From positions 38,950-102,949 of the forward strand of contig NZ_JANQBD010000031.1 of assembly GCF_024722015.1 (NCBI RefSeq): a DNA stretch of 64,000 bases, in the 5' to 3' direction. How positions within the stretch are numbered: position 1 is the stretch's first letter; the number at the start of each line of letters is the position of its first letter. Of the stretch, positions 25,764-34,181 are shown one piece after another. Under the pieces are notes generated by a model. The model was not told the DNA's origin and ran no database searches. It saw nothing but the letters and a program-made list of their open reading frames with translations. This DNA comes from Paenibacillus radicis (ex Xue et al. 2023) (lineage in GTDB: Bacteria > Bacillota > Bacilli > Paenibacillales > NBRC-103111). Both the position numbers and the translations under genes were made by a program.

Positions 25764-27694
25764 ACAAGCCCCTCCCCTCGACCCCTTTGCCTAGTCATGT
25801 CATGTAATGGCTCGGAAATCGCTTCGGCTATTTTATATCCATCCAGATAAACACTCGTTTGTATATAAGATGGCTGTTGCTGTAAAAGATTCATGGTTTG
25901 ATCGTTCGGAGTAACTTTCGCCCCTCTTGGAAGGTTCAACAACTCCGGTCCTTCTTCTCCGACAAGTGCCATGCCCCCGGCAAAGTAGTCCGTCCCTTTG
26001 GCTAACATAGGGATAGCCGGAATATCCAGACTGAAAGCTTTCCCGCCAATCGCCGGAATCCAATCCGGAAAATCAAATTTTATCCGGTTAAGCCCGCGAA
26101 TTAAATTGTTCATTTGGGCAATAATCAGATTCACACCGCCTTTCACGATGCCGCCTATGCCCTCCCATATGCCTTTTACCGTCTGCTGCATGCCTTCCCA
26201 TACCTTCGTAAAGTCACCACGGAATAGGCCGTCCAAGATTTTAATCACACCGGATACAATATCCACAATAGAAGAAATAGTCGTCCCAATAATATCCCAA
26301 GCAACGGTTATAATGTCCTGGACATACGGCATCGTTAATTTGACAATGTCCATGATGAGATTAAATAAGGTTTCAACCGTATTCTGTATGTCTGCACCAT
26401 TCTCATCCCAGTATGCAGAAATGGCCGCTAACTTCTCTTGGATAAAGGGCACGATAAAATCAAGCACATACTTGATATACTCATCTTTTAGTGCTTTCCA
26501 CATCTTCCCGAATCCTGAAAGCTCATCACTGGCTCCACCGAATGTATCCTTAAACCATTTCAGAAATAACGGCATGTTGCCAGACAGCCAGTTTGCAAAC
26601 TCATTGAGGATCGGTAGCACCTTTTCACCGACAGGAATCAAAATACCCGTTTCCAATTGCCGACCAATTCCCGTTATTGCTTCCCCAAAGCTACTGTACT
26701 TGATATCATTAATTTTCTTCAATGTATCCCCGGTGGAATTGGCTGTTGTTCCGATATTGCCAAGAGCAAGAACCGACTTCGCTTCCAAATCTTCGAATTG
26801 CGTTCCAAAGAGTTGAACGCCGATCCGGTTCAGTTCCATGGGGTCGTCCAAGTTTTTCATGGCCGTTAGGACCGTTTGAAATGCTTTTTGTGCAGTTTCG
26901 CCACCTGCCGCGAATTGTTTTCCGGTTTTATCCGCATTCAATCCAAGCGCCTGAAACGCTTCAGTTGTCCCTTTCGATCCATCCTTAGCCCGAATATTGA
27001 ATTCCTTGACAGCATCCCCAACCTTGTCGATTTGGAAAGCACCGTTTTTAGCTCCATCAATCAGGACATTGGTAAACTGGTCTGCACTGAAGCCAAGCGC
27101 ATTAAACTGTGGCGCGTATTCATTCAGGGAGTCCAGCAGTTCCCCGCTTCGGTCTGCTCCGTTCTGCGCCCCTTGTGCAATCAATGTAAACGCCTGATCG
27201 CCGCTGATTCCGAATTGTTTCATCAAAGAATCAGCAGCTTTCACAGAGTCTTTAACATCGTAGTCAAATGTATCCCTGAGGATGAGGGCGTTTTTCGTTA
27301 ATCCATTCAGGCCTTCTCCAGTGGTCCCGGTGGTCTTTTTCACTTCGGCCATGGCCTTTGCAACATCATCCAAGCTTTCGCCCAGGTTAGCATTGTACAA
27401 TTCCTTTGCCGTCTCTTTAAAGGCTGCCATTTCTTCATTACTGGCCCCAGTTTGCGCTTGAAGCTTGTTCATCGACTTATTAAAATCGTCAGCTGCCGTA
27501 ACAGAAGCTACACCAAACGCAGCAAGAGCGGCAGCACCTACAGCTGCCAGTGATAGTGCCGCCGCTCCAGCCGCTTTCCCTACGTTTCCAAGTTGGGAGG
27601 ACGCTGCCTTCCCCTTCTGATCCATACCGTCCATCTTTTTATTAGCGTCATCATCATTGATGAAGATAGAGCCGAATAGACGGAAGATTTCCAT
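25760..27694 (-). CDS. Tail tape measure protein
   Basis: 644 residues. N-terminal TP901-type core (SVTAADDFNKSMNKLQAQTG, ALGFSADQFTNVLIDGAKNG), Ala/Gly-rich hydrophobic stretch near 35-65, further helices and hydrophobic segments, and the C-terminal AGGMALVGEEGPELLNLPRG typical of tape measure ends. Length implies a tail of roughly 100 nm by the usual 0.15 nm per residue rule. Follows the chaperone genes, as in other siphophages. Confidence 0.93.
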   Translation of the reverse strand: MEIFRLFGSIFINDDDANKKMDGMDQKGKAASSQLGNVGKAAGAAALSLAAVGAAALAAFGVASVTAADDFNKSMNKLQAQTGASNEEMAAFKETAKELYNANLGESLDDVAKAMAEVKKTTGTTGEGLNGLTKNALILRDTFDYDVKDSVKAADSLMKQFGISGDQAFTLIAQGAQNGADRSGELLDSLNEYAPQFNALGFSADQFTNVLIDGAKNGAFQIDKVGDAVKEFNIRAKDGSKGTTEAFQALGLNADKTGKQFAAGGETAQKAFQTVLTAMKNLDDPMELNRIGVQLFGTQFEDLEAKSVLALGNIGTTANSTGDTLKKINDIKYSSFGEAITGIGRQLETGILIPVGEKVLPILNEFANWLSGNMPLFLKWFKDTFGGASDELSGFGKMWKALKDEYIKYVLDFIVPFIQEKLAAISAYWDENGADIQNTVETLFNLIMDIVKLTMPYVQDIITVAWDIIGTTISSIVDIVSGVIKILDGLFRGDFTKVWEGMQQTVKGIWEGIGGIVKGGVNLIIAQMNNLIRGLNRIKFDFPDWIPAIGGKAFSLDIPAIPMLAKGTDYFAGGMALVGEEGPELLNLPRGAKVTPNDQTMNLLQQQPSYIQTSVYLDGYKIAEAISEPLHDMTRQRGRGEGLV

Positions 27695-27701
27695 TTTACA
27701 A

Positions 27702-27992
27702 TCACCCGCCTTTCAAGTGGGCCTCTCTAAGGGCATGTTGAATCCATTCCGCATCGTCCAATATTTCCTGTGCTGTCTTTGTGGATGCTGTAGCAGGCGT
27801 AGCGGTAGCTTGTTTCATAAAATCATCAAATGAAATAAAATTATCTCGATTCATTTTGGCATACCTTGCAATCCACATATCCCACAGTCGTTCCTTTCGG
27901 TGCTCCACAGCAGCCTTGGAAATCATTTCAATCCCTGTATCCAAGGATAGATCAAGCACAAATTGAGGACTGTAATAGCGAGTAAGCAGCAT
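27702..27992 (-). CDS. Tail assembly chaperone, T extension (reached by -1 frameshift)
   Basis: The frame is open from the slippery site at 28031-28037 through to the stop at 27702. Translation probably occurs mainly as the 3' part of a fused product of about 220 residues rather than from the ATG at 27992. Content: RYYSPQFVLDLSLDTGIEMI and a helical ALREAHLKGG end. Comparable to gpGT of lambda, which recruits the tape measure protein. Confidence 0.75.
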   Translation of the reverse strand: MLLTRYYSPQFVLDLSLDTGIEMISKAAVEHRKERLWDMWIARYAKMNRDNFISFDDFMKQATATPATASTKTAQEILDDAEWIQHALREAHLKGG

Positions 27993-28012
27993 GTCATAGA
28001 CTTCGATCTCAT

Positions 28013-28363
28013 CTATTTGGCTGCTTGCTGCAAAAAACTTGCAAAGCTCTTTTGTCCCTTAAACTGATCGATAACTTTCATGAACTCCGAAAGCTCCAAC
28101 TCTTTCAATTTATCAGGCTTCATACCCGTTAGATCAGCAAGAAATGCAATAACTTCAGCTTCTGCAAGGTGTATATTTTCTAAAGCAGTCATCAAGATTT
28201 CAAACCCTAGCTTCTTTTGTGATGCCTCATCCCTTTTCAGAGTCGCTATATGTTTCAATGAATCTTTTAGGTCCATTTTTTTCAGTATCCGGGACATTGG
28301 GAATAGATCCATCGTTTTCAATGGCCTGACTTGTATCTCCACTTTCTCCACTCCTATGCTCAA
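28013..28363 (-). CDS. Tail assembly chaperone, G-like
   Basis: 116 residues, helical and acidic, directly after the major tail protein and before the tape measure gene: the position of the lambda G gene. Ends ASFLQQAAK six codons past the heptamer TTTTTTG, where a -1 shift would extend it into the next frame. Family assignment is by position, size and the frameshift. Confidence 0.8.
   Translation of the reverse strand: MSIGVEKVEIQVRPLKTMDLFPMSRILKKMDLKDSLKHIATLKRDEASQKKLGFEILMTALENIHLAEAEVIAFLADLTGMKPDKLKELELSEFMKVIDQFKGQKSFASFLQQAAK
28031..28037 (-). promoter_or_regulatory. Programmed -1 ribosomal frameshift site
   Basis: Heptamer T-TTT-TTG in the zero frame of the G-like gene (codons 110 and 111), fitting X-XXY-YYZ. 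The -1 frame is open across the stop and into the following ORF, giving a fused product of about 220 residues. No obvious downstream pseudoknot was worked out. Confidence 0.78.
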
Positions 28364-28393
28364 AATAAATAAGAGACGGCTTTCGCCGCCCCG

Positions 28394-29281
28394 TTATGCT
28401 GTTGTGAAATTCGTGATATTGTTCGCGGCCAGTGCATTTCCGGCCATGTCCTTTACTCCAGTCGTGCATACCGCGATATAGGCGGTTGCTGCCGTTAAGT
28501 TTGCTGTTGGATCAAATGTCACTACGGTTTTCCCTGCATTGATCGTTAACGTGCCCGGAACTATCGTTCCGTCCGATGCCTTCATGACCATAAAATTCGC
28601 AGTGTCCAACGATGACGAGCGAATCGGTTCATTGAACGTCCAAACGAAATTTCCGGATACAGAAAAGCCGGTTGCTGCGTCAATCGGGTTAGTTGTAACC
28701 GTTGGTGGTGTGTTGTCGCCTGGGAGCTTCGGATAATATATTTCAAAGGGGACCGTATCCAAATTGTCCGCATCATAATGAGCCATGAAGGTAATCGGCA
28801 ATACCCCCTCATTTTTGTCTTCCGTTTTCAGCGTAATCCCTTCTGTACTGAGGGCATTAAAGATTCGAATGACAACTGGCTTGTTACTGCCGGATAGTCT
28901 TCCTATCCATGTCACGTTGTCAATATAATGGCTTAGTTGAATCGTGTTTGACGCGGTTACAATGTCATAGTTGGCATTGGTCACGGTATCAACCGATCCA
29001 GTTGCCAGCGCAGCAGACAAGACAGAAGGGGTTATTTCAAGCATGTTCGCAAGGATGGATACTTCCCACGCGTCAATGTTATTAAGTCCCTTTGCCCGCC
29101 CTTTTACGCCGTCTACCTCGATTTGTCGAATAGTCGGTTTGGCTGTAAACTGCCCGCCGCCGCGTGTAGCTCCTAGCAATGTTCCTGTAGCACTGCCGAT
29201 ATCGTAGTTTTTATAAAATGCCCCCGCATCCAGCAGTAAATGATCCGGTGTATCTTGCGTAAAGCCCGAATAGACTGTCAT
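28394..29281 (-). CDS. Major tail protein with a C-terminal Ig-like domain
   Basis: 295 residues. The N-terminal 200 form the tail-tube domain (QDTPDHLLLDAGAFYKNYD, GATRGGGQFTAKPTIRQIEV). From about 190 a Big_5/SbsA-type Ig-like domain (PPTVTTNPIDAATGFSVSG, WTFNEPI, AYIAVCTTGVKDMAGN) is added. Such Ig modules decorate tail tubes of many siphophages and may bind the host surface weakly. Confidence 0.85.
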   Translation of the reverse strand: MTVYSGFTQDTPDHLLLDAGAFYKNYDIGSATGTLLGATRGGGQFTAKPTIRQIEVDGVKGRAKGLNNIDAWEVSILANMLEITPSVLSAALATGSVDTVTNANYDIVTASNTIQLSHYIDNVTWIGRLSGSNKPVVIRIFNALSTEGITLKTEDKNEGVLPITFMAHYDADNLDTVPFEIYYPKLPGDNTPPTVTTNPIDAATGFSVSGNFVWTFNEPIRSSSLDTANFMVMKASDGTIVPGTLTINAGKTVVTFDPTANLTAATAYIAVCTTGVKDMAGNALAANNITNFTTA

Positions 29282-29284
29282 CGT

Positions 29285-29659
29285 TTAACCTCCAAACGTT
29301 CTAACTTGATAGACATACTTTCTACGCCGTATTCGTTTATCGTCATCCGGTAGCGACATGCGGTTCTCGCGATAGAAGATGAAGGCTAGCCCTTCTCCTG
29401 TGACTACCTTTTTATGCAATGCCTCATCGATATTGCTCATCAACTGCTCAAGAGGCATTGTGTCCGCATCAGTTGGAGCGTCCCAACCGTCAACCTCTAA
29501 CACGAAATTTTCCATGGTTCCGTCATCAACGCTGTTGGGAAGCTCAAACACGATATAAGGAAACTTGGTGTTATCTGGAGTTATCTCATAGAAAACACGT
29601 GGATGAATTACTTTAAGCTGGCTCTGTATAACCTTACGCAGCTCCGTAACCTTACTCAT
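29285..29659 (-). CDS. Phage tail terminator/completion protein
   Basis: 124 residues in the slot between the gp10-like protein and the major tail protein: VTELRKVIQSQLKVIHPRVFYE, FPYIVFELPNSVDD. Matches minor structural proteins that cap the tail tube. ATG 29659 lies 9 bases after GAGGGGG; a longer frame is unlikely. Overlaps the previous stop by 8 bases. Confidence 0.72.
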   Translation of the reverse strand: MSKVTELRKVIQSQLKVIHPRVFYEITPDNTKFPYIVFELPNSVDDGTMENFVLEVDGWDAPTDADTMPLEQLMSNIDEALHKKVVTGEGLAFIFYRENRMSLPDDDKRIRRRKYVYQVRTFGG

Positions 29660-30095
29660 CTTTGTTTTCCCCCTCGTTGTTCTCGTCAATGGATTTTAAG
29701 GCCCTGTTCTCATCCTCAATCTGCTTGATATAGGCACCAGCAATCGCCCGAATGTCTTGGATATGATTACGTGCGGCATTGGTTAGTAGCGCTCGCTTCG
29801 GCTGCTTGCTCGTCCCTAGCTCCTGCTCCACACCGTACCACGTATTATGCTTGATGCCGACCTGTAAATTATTCTCCCGCTTCCGTACCCAATACTGATA
29901 GGAGCGTGATATCCGCTTGGCTCGCTTAAGGCCCTTTTGTTTTCTCGCCTCTTGCATGACTCGCTTTCGGATTAGTTTCCCAATGTCTCTGAGCGCTGCC
30001 CGTTCTAATTCAACCAACAAATACTTGGCTCTGTCCACGGAAGAGGTAAATTCAACCCCGTCTTTCTTTATTTTGACTACAGAGGGTACGGCCAT
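29652..30095 (-). CDS. HK97 gp10-like head-tail/tail completion protein
   Basis: 147 residues, basic N-terminal half (IGKLIRKRVMQEARKQKG) and the HNTWYGVEQELGTSKQPKRALL segment typical of the gp10 family. Joins head and tail. Shares one base with the previous gene's stop. Confidence 0.82.
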   Translation of the reverse strand: MAVPSVVKIKKDGVEFTSSVDRAKYLLVELERAALRDIGKLIRKRVMQEARKQKGLKRAKRISRSYQYWVRKRENNLQVGIKHNTWYGVEQELGTSKQPKRALLTNAARNHIQDIRAIAGAYIKQIEDENRALKSIDENNEGENKDE

Positions 30096-30397
30096 TATCT
30101 AACCACCAGTCCCGAGCATACAAGCTCCATTTCTTTATCGTTCTTTTCAAAGGTTCGAGCAATCGTGTAAGTAGTTCCTTCAAATTCCAATTCAGTCTCC
30201 CCCGCATATTCCAGCGTCCAAACGGTAAATGTCAGTACTGGTTTCAATCCAGCGGCGGCGGCCTGATAAAATTCGGACTGTCGAACCGATTTCTTTTCTG
30301 CAAAGGTTTCCCGTGGTGTTCGTATGGTTATGGGATCGCCTACATCATTTACGCCAGTTGTAACGCTTATTAGATAAATTTGTTTATCAAATCGCAT
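30095..30397 (-). CDS. Head-tail adaptor (head closure) protein
   Basis: 100 residues of the phage head-tail joining family, with the conserved EKKSVRQSEFYQAAAAGLKP segment and beta-strand TYTIARTFEKND. Caps the portal/connector after DNA packaging. Confidence 0.85.
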   Translation of the reverse strand: MRFDKQIYLISVTTGVNDVGDPITIRTPRETFAEKKSVRQSEFYQAAAAGLKPVLTFTVWTLEYAGETELEFEGTTYTIARTFEKNDKEMELVCSGLVVR

Positions 30398-30412
30398 ATC
30401 ACATCGCCTCGC

Positions 30413-30691
30413 TTATTCCTGCTTGCTTGAAACGGCTAATTGTGTGAGTAACGTGTGAAAAACGGGGGAGAATTTGATCTCCCCATTTTGCGTGTTCCAC
30501 AAATCACTTACACCCATCACAATTACACCTACGGAAAGATCGGTTTCAAACTTGCTACTAGAAACGCCCGCCCCTATCATGTAGCCCTTAACAGCAAATA
30601 GCTTTTGACTAAGAACGGCATCGAATGCAGTACTTGTTAGCGGTATGTTTAAGCCTATCTTACAAGCAGTAAGCAGTTCGGTATCAGTCAT
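30413..30691 (-). CDS. Head-tail connector protein (gp6-like)
   Basis: 92 residues (TDTELLTACKIGLNIPLTST, ending LLTQLAVSSKQE), the size and place of the gp6-type connector below the portal. ATG 30691 has AAGGTG at 6 bases; a GTG three codons earlier is weaker. Overlaps the previous stop by 8 bases. Confidence 0.75.
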   Translation of the reverse strand: MTDTELLTACKIGLNIPLTSTAFDAVLSQKLFAVKGYMIGAGVSSSKFETDLSVGVIVMGVSDLWNTQNGEIKFSPVFHTLLTQLAVSSKQE

Positions 30692-30944
30692 TAGCGACAC
30701 CTTGATTATCCTTAACAGGATCTACTTGTTCTGTTTTTTCGCTGAGGGCTTGCGGGTCCGCTGTAGCCTCCACGGAATAAGGAACTAAAATTATTTTCAG
30801 ACCGCTTTGAACTTGTTCGAAACGTAACTTGTTAGACAGATGTTCATGCTCTTCTTCCGACAACGGAAGCGTTGCTTTCCAAAGGAGCGCCGTTTCGTTC
30901 TCTACTTGGACGATCCCTGCTTGTTTAGCTGGAACTTTTGCCAT
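30684..30944 (-). CDS. Small phage head-region protein
   Basis: 86 residues between major capsid and connector genes. Pro/Ala-rich start, then FEQVQSGLKIILVPYSVE. Not recognised; perhaps a decoration or connector accessory protein. Confidence 0.6.
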   Translation of the reverse strand: MAKVPAKQAGIVQVENETALLWKATLPLSEEEHEHLSNKLRFEQVQSGLKIILVPYSVEATADPQALSEKTEQVDPVKDNQGVAND

Positions 30945-30983
30945 TCTGTTTCACCACCTCTCTAAATAAATACAGCGCCCTAA

Positions 30984-32279
30984 TTAAGACGCTGCGCCTT
31001 TCTTGATAATGACTATTCCGTTCGGATCAATAAGCTTGCCATCCGCAATCAGGATGGCCTTATCTACCCATTCATTTGTATCATGATCGAAATAACGGAA
31101 CATGGTCATCTGCATGTTGGAATTGAAGCCATAGTTTTTCAGGTTGCAATACACTGCCACAACATCACCTGTTGCAGCATCTGCAAATGGACCAATGACA
31201 TCATCTTCCACTTGAATGACCTCCTTGCCACCAAAGCGCTCCTGTGGACCTTCGGTTATTCCATAATTGACTCGCCCGATAGGTTGCCCTTGATCATCAA
31301 CCATGCCATTGATATAACCTTCGAAGGTCCCCGAAGCCATCAAGAAGGTTGCGCCTGCTTTGTATGCCAGCGGCATTTTTGCAAGGACCAGTTTGGCCCA
31401 TTGTTCCCAAGATGCAAATTGCAAAGGGGTCATCGTGACGATTTGTGCAGCCGGGACTCGAGTGTCAACGGTTATTCCTTTTGGTTGACCCGTCCCGCTC
31501 CCCTTTATCACTGCTAGGTCAATCGCTTTAACCATAGCCTCTACAATCAAATCGGTGATGACTGCTTCGAATCCATCCAGCGTAACTGTATCAGCCAATA
31601 ATGAAATGGATACTTTGCATTCGAGGCCGTAGTAGAGGAAGGATATCTTTGTGTTCGCCTGTGACTTTTGCTTGTCAGATGCTGGAGCCTCCCCGATCCA
31701 TGTCGCAGTAGGCTTCAAAGAAAGAATCGGGACATCGACCCCACCTTTAATATTGAGCTTACGTACACGGCTGAATACCTGACCGTATACTGTAATTTTT
31801 TTGATAATTTCGTTTAATATAGTGGTGGGGATGACCGCAGACACATCAGACGTTGTTGTCATGGCATTTGCGCGAAGCTCCGGCTTCATTTCTCCAGTTT
31901 TGGCATAAGCCATGAATGCATTACGATATTCAAGCGTTCCGTATGGATCAACTGGATCTTGAGACCGTTGTTGCTGTTGCTGAGTGCCGCCAAGTCCATA
32001 GCTGCCCATAATTTGTGTTACTCCTATAGGAGATGTCCCACGCTGTTCATGCTGTCCGGCGCCAGGAATCTGGCTGCGTTGCTCGCCTTCAACTTCTGGA
32101 GCATTCTCAATTAGGCTGCGAAGCTCGACAATTTCAGAATTTAGCTCCTCTAGCTCTGTATTTATGCTTCTCAGTTCAGCAACATCTGTAGCAGCTGCCG
32201 ACCTCGTTCCAAGTTCTGCCTTACGAGCTTCTTTTTTTGCTAGTCTTGCTTGTATTGTTTTTTTCATCGATTTGTTCAC
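30984..32279 (-). CDS. Major capsid protein, HK97 family
   Basis: 431 residues. The first 110 form a charged coiled-coil delta (scaffold) domain (LEELNSEIVELRSLIE) and a Gln-rich linker that the prohead protease would remove. The HK97-fold coat domain follows (AVIPTTILNEIIKKIT, GEAPASDKQKSQANTKISFL, GSGTGQPKGI, AVYCNLKNYGF). Starts one base after the protease gene. Confidence 0.93.
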   Translation of the reverse strand: MNKSMKKTIQARLAKKEARKAELGTRSAAATDVAELRSINTELEELNSEIVELRSLIENAPEVEGEQRSQIPGAGQHEQRGTSPIGVTQIMGSYGLGGTQQQQQRSQDPVDPYGTLEYRNAFMAYAKTGEMKPELRANAMTTTSDVSAVIPTTILNEIIKKITVYGQVFSRVRKLNIKGGVDVPILSLKPTATWIGEAPASDKQKSQANTKISFLYYGLECKVSISLLADTVTLDGFEAVITDLIVEAMVKAIDLAVIKGSGTGQPKGITVDTRVPAAQIVTMTPLQFASWEQWAKLVLAKMPLAYKAGATFLMASGTFEGYINGMVDDQGQPIGRVNYGITEGPQERFGGKEVIQVEDDVIGPFADAATGDVVAVYCNLKNYGFNSNMQMTMFRYFDHDTNEWVDKAILIADGKLIDPNGIVIIKKGAAS

Positions 32280-32280
32280 C

Positions 32281-32937
32281 TTACCCTTTCATATTTATCA
32301 GGATTTGATTTTTAAGCTTCAATACTTCCAGCTCGTTGTTCGAGTTATCCAACTGAGACCGGGCATTCTCCAATGCCCTTGCAGCGCTATCCAACGCCGA
32401 TTGATCACGAGCATTTATGTCAGTTCCCGAATAAGCCGGAAAGTTGACTGCGCTGACTTCTATAACCTTCTTAACACTTTGAATGCGGCGGGTCGGCATG
32501 TCAGCAGAAAGATCATCCCATGTTTCCTTCTCCACATAAAAAATAAAAGACATCCCATCGATGTCCTCCCGCTTCACTGCGCTATATAACGACTTGGCTT
32601 CCGTGTTATTATCTATATCCAGGCTGGCCTTTACATAAAGGCCGATATCATCAGTACGGAGTAACATTGTAGAATTGCCGTTATTTCGACGGCTGCGAGC
32701 TAACGGTATTTTCCTTAAATCGTGATTAACGCTAAATAACACATCATCGAAATTACAGCCATCGAATGCACCACGTTCAATAACTTCATAGAACCAATTA
32801 CCGATGTTTGTCTTCTGATCGTACACAGCAGGATGACCTTCGATGTAATTACCATCATCCACAGCTCTAAGATCAACGATCCCAAAGCTTCGTTTGACTG
32901 CCTCGTCCTTAACTGGCAGTTTACTTTGCTGGCTCAT
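32281..32937 (-). CDS. Prohead protease, HK97 family (S78-like)
   Basis: 218 residues; GHPAVYDQKT, NHDLRKIPLARS with the catalytic-histidine-type segment, SLYSAVKREDIDGMSFIF and VSAVNFPAYSGT match phage prohead proteases. Cleaves the delta domain of the capsid protein. ATG 32937 follows GGAGGG; overlaps the portal gene by 17 bases. Confidence 0.92.
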   Translation of the reverse strand: MSQQSKLPVKDEAVKRSFGIVDLRAVDDGNYIEGHPAVYDQKTNIGNWFYEVIERGAFDGCNFDDVLFSVNHDLRKIPLARSRRNNGNSTMLLRTDDIGLYVKASLDIDNNTEAKSLYSAVKREDIDGMSFIFYVEKETWDDLSADMPTRRIQSVKKVIEVSAVNFPAYSGTDINARDQSALDSAARALENARSQLDNSNNELEVLKLKNQILINMKG

Positions 32938-34177
32938 CGCCTTTCCCTCCATTCGTCGTATTAGTTCGCCCCATCTGATATGCATTCGCCAAATTGACAT
33001 CGATATAATTCAAAGACATGGTTCTTTTGTCCCCGCCTTCAATTGGTGGATACCCAAGCAGCGCCAGCTTTTGATTGTCCGTTAATAAGCCTTGCTCCCC
33101 TGCTGTCTTGAGCAAATTAAGCTTGGCGCTCGTTGACAAATACATCATATCTTTGTGATAAAAGACGATCTTGTTCCCTACGTCTAGTTCCCTCGGCGTA
33201 AACAAGGTTTTTGAAAAGACTTGCCCCAACCCTATGACCAGTGGCTCCAGTGTACTTTCATAGAAAGCTTGATACTGCTCATCTGTATAATCGCGGGAAA
33301 GGATAGCAAGTGAAACGCCGTACCACTCCTGAACACTGCTTTTCAGGAATGCAAGTGTGTCTTTGTCTACAAACTTAGGATCAAGATTAAGCGGCGTGTA
33401 CTCGCCCTTCAAATCCATTGGCAATATGCCAGATTCACCGGACTTCATCAGCTTTTCAAATCGCTCACGCTCCAGTCGTTGCGCTCCATCATCCAGCAAT
33501 GTTGAAATTTTCAAGATACCTCTAATGGAAAGGCTTGTTTTGATCCCCTTCTCAAGACCTTGAAGAACAGAATCGTTTATCTGCAATACTTTCAGTAGCG
33601 CTACATTATCTGGCTGGCCGTTCATTCCACCGCCCATTACTTCATTTACAGAAAACTTCTTGCGGATATGAATGACATCCGAATAAGGGAGAGTGAAACT
33701 TTCACCCGAACGAAAATACATTTTCACAAAAAGCTTGTTTGATGAATCCTGAACGAAATCTACTTGATATGGATTTAGTGGGTAAAATCCAGTATAGTTT
33801 CTTGTTTCACTCCCATTGTTCTGCTTCACAAACTCATAGGTGGGATAAATAAAAACGTTGTAATTTAAAAATAACAGCCATACCACTTTTTCAAGAAATT
33901 CCCGTGTCGTCATGAGTTCATTCGGTGCGAATTCAAAAAGCCTGTTCAAACTCCCCTTTGGGGAAGTCTGCATTCCGCTACTGTCCACCCTTATGTGCCT
34001 CGGCTGTAGCTTGCTGATCTCCGTAGCAATGACATCTATGCAGTTTTGCACGACATCTGAAGCATAGATATTGTCCCCGAATTGGCTGAATATGGGCGTA
34101 TATCCATTCAGCATTTTAGCCCTAACATACTCCTTGCCCTTAGAGAGCAAATTTTTAAAGCTATCTATTAATAGCAC
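32921..34177 (-). CDS. Portal protein, HK97 family
   Basis: 418 residues with SDVVQNCIDVIATEISKLQPRH, GFYPLNPYQVDFVQD, DVIHIRKKF and SVQEWYGVSLAILSRDYTDEQ, matching HK97-type portals. Forms the dodecameric DNA entry ring and terminase dock. Four bases after the terminase stop. Confidence 0.93.
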   Translation of the reverse strand: MLLIDSFKNLLSKGKEYVRAKMLNGYTPIFSQFGDNIYASDVVQNCIDVIATEISKLQPRHIRVDSSGMQTSPKGSLNRLFEFAPNELMTTREFLEKVVWLLFLNYNVFIYPTYEFVKQNNGSETRNYTGFYPLNPYQVDFVQDSSNKLFVKMYFRSGESFTLPYSDVIHIRKKFSVNEVMGGGMNGQPDNVALLKVLQINDSVLQGLEKGIKTSLSIRGILKISTLLDDGAQRLERERFEKLMKSGESGILPMDLKGEYTPLNLDPKFVDKDTLAFLKSSVQEWYGVSLAILSRDYTDEQYQAFYESTLEPLVIGLGQVFSKTLFTPRELDVGNKIVFYHKDMMYLSTSAKLNLLKTAGEQGLLTDNQKLALLGYPPIEGGDKRTMSLNYIDVNLANAYQMGRTNTTNGGKGDEPAK

Positions 34178-34181
34178 TTGT

